Shown: piece by piece, positions 54,733 through 64,000 of the stretch
Layout: every line of letters starts with the position of its first letter
How positions within the stretch are numbered: the stretch's first letter is position 1
From: Epiperipatus broadwayi
Lineage: Eukaryota > Onychophora > Udeonychophora > Euonychophora > Peripatidae
DNA: 64,000 nt
Assembly: GCA_028023455.1 (NCBI GenBank)
Contig: JAQFVV010006203.1
Span: 7,778,821 to 7,842,820 of the forward strand
Direction of reading: 5' to 3'
Program-made: the position numbers and the translations under genes
The notes under the pieces: model-generated
What the model was told of the DNA's origin: nothing
The model's input: only the letters and a program-made list of their open reading frames with translations
Database searches by the model: none

Positions 54733-57700
54733 GGTAGTTGAGGAGGGACCGACTGATGCCATCAGATGGTGCTGCGACACCATCAACAACCGGCCTGAAA
54801 CATGCAAGTGATAAATTTATTTACGAAAGTGGCTCAAAATTGACAAATAAAAAAACAACAACAAAATGCTATGCAATTCAAATAAAAAAAGCGATGAAAG
54901 TGGCTCAAAATTGACAAATAAAAAAGAAAACAACAAAATGCTATGAAATTCAAATAAAAAAAAATAAAAAACCCATGAAAATACGAGAAAGAGCTATCCC
55001 CCCCCCCCAATAATAAAAAATTCTTCACTTAAATTGAAAAATCAAAATGCCTGAGAATATATATATCCAAAAAATACATGGAAAGTACAAATTATAAAAA
55101 AAAAATTCCATAAAAATACGAGAAACACCCCCCTCCCCAATAAAATCAAAATTTCTTCATTTAAATCGAAAAATAAAAAAGTCTGAGGATATATATATAT
55201 CCAAGAAATACATGGAAAGTACAAATTATTAAAAAAAAAAACCAAGAAAATGGTATCAAATCCTATAATAATTCAAATTTAAAAAATAAATAAGTCCGTG
55301 ATTAATACAAAATCATCTAATTATTTACCTTTCGACATTTTCAAATATGAATGGGCAAATTAAGTAGCTGTCAATATTTGCAAATGATCAGATTTAAAAG
55401 CAAAGGTTATATAAACTAAAAAGAATATTACTGGTTTGAAATTATGGCATCTCATCAAACATAAACCCCCCTCCAATGAAGAATTTCTATTCAAAAATAA
55501 CTGAAATGCACAAATTAAATCAAAAAAATACTTCTAAAATACAAATAAAAAAAATTCTATCAAAAATAATTAAAAGCAACAGTTATATAAACTAAAGAGA
55601 ATATTACATGAGAGAATCTATTTCTCAAATTGCATCAAGAATACAATCAAAAATAATTAAAATGCAAATACAGAATTTGGTGTATTACTAAGAGATAAAC
55701 TCTCTCCCCCTCCCGCATGAAGAATTACTGAGTAACTTTTCAAAAATATACATTTAATATTTAAAAATAAAGACTATTTGCAAATAATAAGTCACAACAC
55801 TTAAATACAGAGTAATAAATAGTAAGTAATTAAATATAATTATATCAAGTTATTCGTTATTTATTAATTAATAATTATACAGAGTTTAAAATAATCATTG
55901 ATTACAGTTACAGAAAAAAATATATTTATTGGCAAGAACGTTACAAGATTTTTAAAAATATATTTGTAAAAATTTTACCAACTTTTTGTTCGAAGTTCAG
56001 TTCACCGTCATTTACACAATGATGAGTTTGATCGATGTCCTTGTTTACAACTCTTTTTTAATTAAAATTATAAAATTTACCTTTCTATTCTTAAATTTCT
56101 TAAGTTAGCACTTTTATCAAAGGTAATTGATCTCCATGTGAATAATAGCAGATTAAAAAAATACTTTAACAGAATACATCGACAAAACACTAGCAAAGCT
56201 ATTTAAAGTAAAGAAGTTGCTGATTGAAATATAGCATATATAATATCCCAATGCAGTTTCAAATAACAAATCATTCTTCAGCATTTTGACAAAGAGAAAA
56301 TATTTTCTTTAAAATTTACTTTAGTACCATATTCTGTGCTCACTGGTAATTATATATAAAATGCATATTTCATTATGTTTTATTTAAACAAAGTTGCAAA
56401 TTGAAATGTGACATAGTAGCTCTTTCTTACATTAAAAAATATAGGCGCAAACAATATCCTTCCACAAAAATATAACATCACCAATGCAATTCAAAATACG
56501 AAATGATTTTTCTTTAATTAGAATTATCAAATAATAAATTATTCTTCAGCATTTTGAAAAGAGAAATGATTTTCTTTAAAATATACTTTTTAATGTAAGA
56601 AAGAACTATTACGTCACATTTCAATTTGCAACTTTGTTTAAATAAAACGTAATATATGAATTGAAATGTGACATAATAGTTCTTCCTTACATTAAAAAAA
56701 TATATTTTAAAAGGATATTTTAAAGAAAATCATTTCTCTTTTCAAAATGTTGAAGAATAATTTATTATTTGATAATTCTAATTAAAAAAAAATCATTTCG
56801 TATTTTGAATTGCATTGGTGGTGTTATATTTTTGTGGAAGGATATTGTTTGCGCCTATATTTTTTAATGTAAGAAAGAGCTATTACGTCACATTTCAATT
56901 TGCAACTTTGTTTAAGTAAAACGTAATGAAATATGCATTTTATATATAATTACCAGTGGACACAGAATATGGTACTAAAGTAAATTTTAAAGAAAATATT
57001 TTCTCTTTGTCAAAATTCTGAAGAATTATTTGTTATTTGAAACTGCAGTGGGATATCATATATGCTATATTTCAAGCAGCAACTTCTTTAAATAACTTTG
57101 CTAGTGTTCATGTCTTCTATTAAAATATTTTTTTAATCTGCTATTATTCACATGGAGATCAATCACCTTTGATAAAAGTGCTAACTTAAAAAATTTAAGA
57201 ATAGAAAGATAAATTTTATAATTTTAATTAAAGAAGAGTTGTAAACAAGGACATCGATCAACTCATCATTGTGTACATGGTGGTGAACTGAACTTCGAAC
57301 AAAAAGTTGGTAAAATTTCTACAAATATATTTTTAAAACTCTATTTTAATATTCTTATTTATTAAAATTCTTGTTAAAATAAAATCTTGTAACATTCTTG
57401 CCAATAAACATATTTTTTCCTGTAACTGTAATCAATGATTATTTTAAACTCTATATAATTATTAATTAATAAATAACAAATAATTTGGTATAATTATATT
57501 TAATTACTTACTATTTATTACTCTGTATTCAAGTATTGTGACTTATTATTTGCAAATAGTCTTTTTATTTTTAAATATTAAATGTATACTTTTGAAAAGT
57601 TACTCAGTAATTCTTCATGCGGGAGGGGAGACAGTTCATCTCTTAGTAATACACCAAATTCTGTATTTGCATTTTAATTATTTTTGATCGTATTCTTGAT

Positions 57701-58534
57701 GCAATTTGAGAAATAGATTCTCTCATGTAATATTCTCTTTAGTTTATATAACTGTTGCTTTTAATTATTTTTGATAGAATTTTTTTTATTTGTATTTTAG
57801 AAGTATTTTTTTGATTTAATTTGTGCATTTCAGTTATTTTTGGATAGAAATCCTTCATTGGGGGGGGGGGGGGGGTATATAACTTTTGCTTTTAAATCTG
57901 ATCGTTTGCAAATATTGACAGCTACTTAATTTGCCCATTCATATTTGGAAATGTCGAAAGGTAAATAATTAGATGATTTTGGATTTTCCGCTTTTTGTCC
58001 ACCATGTTTATTTTTGTATTAATCACGGACTTATTTATTTTTTAAATTTGAATTATTATAGGATTTGATACCATTTTCTTGTTTTTTTTTAAGAATTTGT
58101 ACTTTCCATGTATTTCTTGATATATATCCTCAGACATTTTTATTTTTCGATTTAAATGAAGAAATTTTGATTTTAGGGGGGGGGGGAAATGTTTCTCGTG
58201 TTTTCATGGAATTTTTTTTTTTAATTTGAATTTTCTTGTTTTTTTTTTTTTTTATAATTTGTACTTTCCATGTATTTCTTGATATATCCTCAGGCCATTT
58301 TTATTTTTCGATTTAAGTGAATTTTTGATTATGGGGGGGGGGGAGCTCTTTCTCGTATTTTCATGGTTTTTTTATTTTTTTTTTGAATTTCATAGCATTT
58401 TGTTGTTTTCTTTTTTATTTGTCGATTTTGAGTCACTTTCATAAATAAATTTATCACTTGCATGTTTCAGGCCGGTTGTTGATGGTGTCGCAGCGCCATC
58501 TGACGACAGCAGTAGGATCCCTCCTCAACTATCC
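54733..58534. repeat. Giant imperfect palindrome (foldback), arms about 1.9 kb
   Basis: From GGTAGTTGAGGAGGGA (54733) to CCCTCCTCAACTATCC (58519-58534) the sequence reads as two inverted arms meeting near 56640. Anchors: GGTGCTGCGACACCATCAAC/GTTGATGGTGTCGCAGCGCC; AATATGAATGGGCAAATTAA/TTAATTTGCCCATTCATATT; AAAGTTGGTAAAATT and CGAAGTTCAGTTCACC near 55980 with their complements near 57290; TTTGCAACTTTGTTTAAATA at the centre. Each arm has two tandem units of about 135 bp with a C- (left) or G- (right) homopolymer (54973-55107 and 55109-55242 on the left). No ORF above 70 codons was supported. By eye the arms are about 90% alike, so this is not simply an assembly mirror. Confidence 0.85.
54973..55245. 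repeat. Two tandem units inside the left foldback arm
   Basis: Both units run CCATRAAAATACGAGAAA, a C-rich tract, ATTTCTTCAYTTAAATYGAA-type sequence, then CCAARAAATACATGGAAAGT and ACAAATTAT. The right arm has the complementary pair at about 58085-58330. The C/G homopolymers (10-17 bases) are sequencing-error-prone. Confidence 0.75.
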
Positions 58535-59249
58535 AATTCCCAATAAATCATTTTTTAAGAGACCAGAAAAAATAAACCAAATACATAAAAACAATAAAAT
58601 ATAAATCTATTAAAAATTATAGATAAAATCACTTTAATAATTATTCTTTGAATTACAATTAATATAATATCCAAATCATTTTCTTAAACATTGTGAGTAA
58701 GTATGTCTGAACTTTTCAGATATAATTTAAAATATAAAGTATAATAATTCATTATAATTTTTGGAGTAATCCATGTAAAATATTATAAATGTATTGATAT
58801 GTGTATATATAATTTTAATTACATATATACAAAAAATTGTAATTAATACCTTATTGCCCTGAAAATAAGATCTATCCAGAAAATAATCCCTAGCATGACT
58901 TTTCAGGATGCTGATAATATAAATCCTACTCCCTAGCATGACTTTTCAGGATTCTGATAATAAAATCCTACCCCAAATAAAAAGTCTTAGTTAAGATTGT
59001 CAGCTCATTAAAACACATGATAGATGTATTGAGTTATAAAGTAATAGATGTATAAATAGATATAAATGTAGATTTTTGTACTTAAGTAAATGTTATTTAG
59101 AATTATTTTGCAGGCAGATTCAAAACTAATCATATTAAAAAACTTGCAAATACAATTTCACTTTTCATTTATCAATGCTAATTCATTTAGTCTGATATAA
59201 GAATTCCTCTTTCATCTGATCTCCAACTGTATATATAAAATATGACAAC

Positions 59250-59590
59250 TTATCAGATTTTAAAATCTACACTAGATATGTGGATGATCTGTTTATAGTT
59301 GCTAACACTGATATCATTAATGAAATCAAAAATGAACTCCAGAACAGCTCTCTTTTGATTCTAAACATGGAATGGGAAGATCTTAACAAGCAAGTAAAAT
59401 ATCTTGATTTGTTGGTTCAATGTGAACACACACACTTGACATACAAAATGGTTGTGAAGCCATTTGAAGTAAGAGGCCATATCCAACCCAGTTCCATCAC
59501 ACCCACCAGTCATAAATTAGCTGGGCTTACATCTTTCTGCACAGGAACCAACAGCTGTGTAAATTGGATGCAGACAGAAAGACAAATTTA
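59250..59590 (+). pseudogene. PLE reverse transcriptase, palm/thumb fragment
   Basis: Reads KIYTRYVDDLFIVANTDI (YVDD box at about 59273-59284), then IKNELQNSSLLILNMEWEDL and KQVKYLDLLVQ, then YKMVVKPFEVRGHIQPSS. In PLEs the YVDD strand is followed by F-T-x-E...L-x-F-L-D, here KYLDLLV. The fragment begins inside the palm. Frame is lost near 59590, after which the next domain continues in another frame. Confidence 0.8.
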
Positions 59591-60170
59591 ATATTATACA
59601 GAGATTTACTGAAGATGGGGTTCAAACACAGGTTGATCGACAGAAAGATTATACATTTCAATAATAAAGTAACCAACAATACCCTCATTGGGCATACACA
59701 CAGGCTGCTGCTGCCATACATTCCTAATTTACATAATAAATTTTATGAAATTTTTAATAGACAGTTTCAATTAACTTTTCGCACCCCTCCCAGTTCTAAT
59801 AGATTGCTTAACAACACTAAAGATAAATTAGCTCTATCTCAAACACCTCAAGCCGTGTATAATATTGCATGCACTCATGCAAATTGTGGAGCCTCATATT
59901 ATGGGGAGACCAAGGCAGCAATAGAAACCAGATTACAACAACATGAATACGCATATATTAAAGCTGTCAGATCCATCATGTTATTCAATTTTTGCAATGC
60001 ATCAAAAAAGTAACAGGACACCAGTGTGAACCTCAAGATGTCAGCCTAGTCTGCAAAGAAAGGCACGACTTAAAAAGAAAAGTAAAGGAGGCCTGCTTCA
60101 TAGCGATGGATTGCAACGCCATCAACCGCAAGGACACATGCTTCACGATTTCAAGAAAATGGAGCAATTA
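59564..60170 (+). pseudogene. PLE linker, GIY-YIG endonuclease and C-terminus
   Basis: From LYRDLLKMGFKHRLIDRKII through LPYIPNLHNKFYEIFNRQF to VYNIACTHANCGASYYGETK, AAIETRLQQHEYAYIKA. The V-Y-x-I-x-C...C...Y-Y-G-E-T...R-x-x-x-H spacing is the Penelope-type GIY-YIG nuclease with its linker cysteines. The catalytic Arg and Tyr are present. After a frameshift near 60010 the C-terminus KRKVKEACFIAMDCNAINRK, DTCFTISRKW ends at a stop near 60170. The nuclease would nick DNA to prime reverse transcription. Confidence 0.85.
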
Positions 60171-60636
60171 AACTTAAACTTTGCATAATTTGCATATCAT
60201 TAATTCACTTAGAGCTATAAAGATGAGAGCACGTCTCTTGAAAGCGCTCGCAGAATAGTATAATGTTATTTAGTTTTAAGCATAAAATAGCTTTGCGTTT
60301 AGGTGCAATAGCATCTATATTATTTTACAAGTATATTTTTTCACGCAAAGTTTTTGAATTATATTTAAATTACAACTGTATATATAGTAAATAAATCAAT
60401 ATTGATATCCGAAAAGGCTGAAATATATTAATGGCAATCTTAGTTCACAAATTAATCAAGCCAGCTTAATGTTTCATATATTATTTTAAATTAAATATTA
60501 CTAATTTAACAAAATGTAAATAACTTTTAATATTCTTGTATAGAACGAGAATATTCTGTGATAAGATTATAATCCTGATCGTTACATAATCAAGCAGTAG
60601 TAAATTATTCACATGTTGTTGAAATGACTAATAATG

Positions 60637-60712
60637 AATAAATGTAGATTTTTGTATTTGAATAAATATGATTTTTGTACTTGAATAAATGAATATTTTT
60701 GTACATGAAAAA
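60637..60712 (+). repeat. Short tandem repeat, about 25-bp unit, three copies
   Basis: TGTAGATTTTTGTATTTGAA, then TATGATTTTTGTACTTGAAT, then GAATATTTTTGTACATGAAA follow each other, separated by AATAAA-like spacers. It belongs to the CCCTGAAAATAAG transposon. Confidence 0.7.
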
Positions 60713-60803
60713 ATAAGAGGGATCCCCTGAAAATAAACCCTAAGCCATCTTTTGGAGAACAATTTAATATAAGACCCAGTCTTATTTTCAGGGAAACACT
60801 ATA

Positions 60804-62680
60804 TTAATTATATAAAATCATTAGATTTAAAAAAAAAAAAAAAAAAAATTTCAATTTACTTGCTTAAGACAAATTTTACTGCTTCAACCAGTGAAAATGT
60901 GAAAAAAAAGTGGGTGAAACAAAGCTAATTCTTTATGAAATAAAAAAAAAAGTTTCTCTGAAATGTAAGAATTAAAAAGAGAAAATATGATTGTTATTTT
61001 TAATAAACTAAATATATCAATTCATTAAAAAAAACAAATTCTCCATGAAAGATAAACATTGCATCTAAATTGAGATCTAAATATAAAATTATTTAGTCAC
61101 TTAATTGAATAAGAAAATATAATCAACAGCATAAAAACTTAATTGATATTTTTCAGGGCTCCCTTGACAAATTTATTCTAGTAATAATACAAAAGCTAAT
61201 TTTAAAAGCAGCAAAAACTATAATGATGAGATGTTGCAGTTCCAATATGAAAAAATATAACGTAAAATAAAGTTATGCTTCAGAAATTTCGGAACTTTTG
61301 GCTACGAGGTTAAATGTCAGTTTTTAAGGATCAATTTTAGATAAATATTTATAAATAAAATAAGCATTTTTTCAGTTCATTCATGTTTATTATGAAATCT
61401 GGATAAGAAAATAGACTTAATAAATGAAATACTTCTCAACCTCTTTCATGTTTATTACTGTTTATCTCGTGTTAAATTAATGCTTTTAGAAATTTTCAGT
61501 TATTATCAATGTCTAAAATTATTAAACTGTGAACTGTACTTAGTATCATGCAACATTCAATAGACGAGAACTATTCTTAATTAAATTAATCTTCCAGAAG
61601 AATGTTTGATGACTATAAGTTTTTAAAAAAATATTGATTATTGAGAAAAAGGCTAAATCATGTTAGATTTGCTATGAAGGCTAGTTCACTGTCTTTTACT
61701 ATTGTAAATCATCAGTGCTTGGTTTGTATAACAATATCTGTTGTCTTTTTTTTTTGAAATTATTAATATAAATTTCAGAAAATCCACAGACAAAATTCGA
61801 TTTCAGTTAGATTACACTTGATTTTAATGTACATAATGACGAGAACAATAAACTGGCCCAAAGTTGTTAAAAATAACAATATTATCTCTATGAATTTGAA
61901 TGGTTTCATTTTGATGAATTTTTGAACAATATATGAACTTATTTATTTGTCATATGGATTTTTTTTAAAAGATAGTTTAATTATTAACAAAATATCACAA
62001 AGGAACTTGTTGTAAACATTCCAATTAGAAAATATATTCACTAATAGCTTCATTAAGAACTTTAATTTTGCCATTGTAAATTTCATTTATGAAGCAGATA
62101 AACAGAATGACCACGCATTGTTTTGAATCTGTTAATAATACTCCAGCTGCAATTAGAAAGATCAAATCCAGTTGACTTTATTGTTGGATTTAAAAAGTGA
62201 AATTTGTTTAAAACCACACAGGAATTTCATTTTTTATGCCATAATCCTTCAATTGAAATTACATCTTGATTTATATATCTGATTTGTTTAACAGCTTTTT
62301 TAAAAATATCTGATGGAGAAATATATAAAACAAGAAATTACTGCAAAGGAATTTAATATATTAATATTTCTCCTAGTAATATTTGATTGAATATCTATAA
62401 GTTTAGGGTGGAAATCTTTCTCTAAATAAAAGCACAATATTTACCAGCTAAATCTGCTAATGTAAAGGAAGCTGTCCATAAAGTATTTGCATCATAACCC
62501 TAAGCAATGTCAGGCAACTTTCCAAAAAAGTTACTTCTAGAAATTAATTTTGATCTAAATCTTAGATAAATAGGAAAAATAAATTCAATTATGATTAAAG
62601 TTTACTCCTGATTGTATTTCAATCTATTATTGTAAATCATTATATTCAGATAATAAAATGTTTTTCTGTTGTTTAGATGA
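60804..62680. other. AT-rich spacer, no gene seen
   Basis: No supported exon, RNA gene or repeat end. Missing 5' exons of pasha (WW motif) were looked for on the minus strand and not recognised. Confidence 0.4.
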
Positions 62681-62790
62681 AAAATTGAACATACCGTGTT
62701 GGATCCTAAGTTTTTTGGAAACTCTGGAAGTATGCCATCTTCTCCTGGAGTCATTCCTGATGTAAAATAATCCTGAGAAGCTTCAAGTTT
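62440..62790 (-). pseudogene. Possible decayed LINE reverse transcriptase remnant
   Basis: Minus strand 62775-62698 reads DYFTSGMTPGEDGILPEFPK, then NLGSNTV, resembling the P-G-x-D-G-[IL]-x-x-E-F-[YF]-K block near the start of L1/Tx1-type reverse transcriptases. Further down (62520-62450) a GYDANTLWTASFTLADLAGK stretch is open but not recognisable. No catalytic box follows. Confidence 0.4.
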
Positions 62791-63865
62791 ATATATATTC
62801 CTATTGGTTTTAAAGAATGATATCAGAGAAACATTGTAGAGTTTTATCTTTTATGTTCTAATGTTCTATCAATCTTAGGTTTAAAAGTCTGATCAGCAAT
62901 TACAATATTAGTTTTTTTAGAGATATTTTTACAACCATCTCTTTCATAAAAGCAGGTCTTATAATTATCTTGTGTAAAGTTTTGATTCACTATAATCACT
63001 CTTAACTTTGTCAGCACTTTCTAAATCTTTGATAACACAAAAATTGACTATAAAAAGCAGTTAGTTTTATTTCAACATGGAATAAATTGTTTTCGATATC
63101 TATGAGGATGGATTCTTTGATAAATGTTATGAATTTATTAAACCTATCATAATAAAAGGGAATAGAGAGATCCTATTAATACTTTGTTCTGTTCAAAATA
63201 TCTAGTGTATTAGCTCTAGTTAGCACCTCTAAAAATTCTATCTCAGAACAGAATAACTTTCACATGTAAGAATTTGGATTCCAAGAGTGATTAGATTTGA
63301 TTTACGTAAGCTACGGAAGAAGTGCTCCAATACCAATTCAATAATTCAGCAAAAATAATGAATTGTTTTTTTGGTGAAATAAAACATAAATAAGGAATTG
63401 TTCCTGTTGTTTAATAGAATGTTTTTCTTTGAATGGCATCATAAAATGCATATTGTTTCAGTCCATTCATTCTAAAAGTTAATGATCTTGATCCTCATTT
63501 CCAAATGCCCAAGGCCTACTATAAGAATTGAACTCTAAATACAGAAGATATAGAAAGATCTGGAAAAGCAGGGTAAGCCAATTTATACTGAGAGATTTGT
63601 AAATATTGCATATATAAAAATTATCTATCCAAGAGGTAATTATAATATCTTTGAACTATCTTCACTAGAAATTGTTTGTTTTGCAAGATGATGTAAAACA
63701 AAAATAGCTATATCATGTCTAGAATATATTAGATTAAGAATCAATATAAATAAAGGAATTTTAAAAAGATGTGAATTATTATAAGAATGATGAGTCTCCT
63801 ATTAAAGAGAATTTCCATTTTTGATTTTTATACATTGTACAGGCTTAAACCTGCATTTATATATG

Positions 63866-64000
63866 TAATATATGCAGGGTTCGAACTCAGACTTTCACAC
63901 GCCCCACCAACTCTCAGTGCCATCTCATATTGCTTACCCATCTGATCACACACATGTTGAAAAGATAAATAATCACCAATATACGTATTTCATACTAAAC
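63866..64000 (-). repeat. Family B tRNA-ended repeat, copy 3, cut by window end
   Basis: Minus-strand reading: GTTTAGTATGAAATACGTAT, GATTATTTATCTTTTCAACA, then GATGGCACTGAGAGTTGG (A-box-like), GGGCGTGTGAAAGTC, and GAGTTCGAACCCTG (B box, fits GWTCRANNC). It is the best-preserved tRNA-like module of the family. Confidence 0.7.

Larger units (their letters stand above)
59100..60290 (+). mobile_element. Penelope-like element, 5'-truncated
   Basis: It contains the RT palm (YVDD), the linker and the GIY-YIG endonuclease in the order of Penelope-type elements, then a 3' region with CTCTTGAAAGCGCTC, related to the module in the 53.3-54.1 kb element. The 5' part of the RT is missing. Two frames and several stops are present, so it is inactive. 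Borders are approximate, bracketed by the flanking transposon halves. Confidence 0.8.
58846..60803. mobile_element. Transposon with CCCTGAAAATAAG terminal repeats, split by a PLE
   Basis: The left end CCCTGAAAATAAGA (58857-58870) and right end TCTTATTTTCAGGG (60780-60793) are exact 14-bp inverted repeats, with TAATTAATA just outside both. Left-part phrases AGCATGACTTTTCAGGAT (twice) and AGTCTTAGTTAAG, and right-part GGAGAACAATTTAATATAAG, resemble a widespread non-autonomous DNA-transposon family seen in many animals. The family name is not certain. TAAATGTAGATTTTTGTA occurs at both sides of the PLE (about 59065 and 60640), supporting one element interrupted in the middle. Confidence 0.65.

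Noticed and set aside
62698-62775. Missing 5' exon of pasha (short open minus-strand stretch near a GTATG donor-like site)
   Set aside because: The translation contains TPGEDGILPEF, which fits a LINE reverse transcriptase block, and has no similarity to the WW or heme-binding region of DGCR8.

Overview
The window is AT-rich eukaryotic DNA (my impression by eye is roughly three quarters A+T). It is dominated by transposable elements and carries one recognisable host gene, on the minus strand. The gene is pasha/DGCR8, the double-stranded-RNA-binding partner of Drosha in the microRNA Microprocessor. Eight consecutive coding exons lie between 50983 and 24294. They have clean GT/AG splice sites, keep phase across every junction and encode both dsRNA-binding domains. 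The exons are 61-102 bp, while introns run from 71 bp to about 8.9 kb. The 5' exons (WW/heme-binding region) should lie beyond the right edge. The 3' exons were not found and are probably beyond the left edge. Similarity to fly Pasha is strong, so the source is a bilaterian invertebrate, most plausibly an arthropod. This is an inference.

Layout. 1-3.3 kb: decayed Gypsy (Mag-like) LTR element, minus strand, cut by the window edge. 3.3-6.2 kb: RTE-clade non-LTR element, plus strand. 7.3-8.8 kb: 3' part of an L1/Tx1-like LINE. 8.8-16.1 kb: AT-rich sequence with a tandem duplication, a duplicated exon-like segment (second copy at 51.4 kb) and a palindromic MITE. 16.1-16.8 kb: hAT MITE with an exact 8-bp target duplication. 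17.2-20.6 kb: giant foldback. 21.8-22.0 kb: tRNA-headed SINE. 24.3-51.0 kb: the pasha exons. Their introns hold a second RTE copy, palindromic tRNA-ended repeats, hammerhead-like retroelements, MITEs and a likely assembly problem marked by Illumina adapter sequence at 38347-39100. 49.3-50.0 kb: piggyBac-type MITE. 53.1-54.5 kb: hAT element interrupted by a Penelope-like element (PLE). 54.7-58.5 kb: second giant foldback. 58.8-60.8 kb: a transposon with CCCTGAAAATAAG ends, split by another PLE encoding a YVDD reverse transcriptase and a GIY-YIG endonuclease.

The most interesting signal is a short retroelement family, with copies at 45976-46343, 42362-42585, 52319-52479 and 32332-32357. It carries a type-I hammerhead-ribozyme-like fold: CUGAUGA core, GAAA, a self-complementary ACUAGU minimal helix III, GUC cleavage site and a two-segment helix I. 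Three copies are flanked by 12-17 bp target-site duplications, as expected for retrotransposition. The best copy is an inverted duplication with the ribozyme-like motif on both strands. Related CUGANGA...GAAA patterns occur in the SINE at 21.8 kb and, more weakly, in the palindromic family at 28 and 31 kb. This resembles retrozymes and PLE pseudo-LTRs. Whether any copy cleaves is unknown.

All element ORFs here are broken by stops and frameshifts. The only intact coding is the pasha exons.
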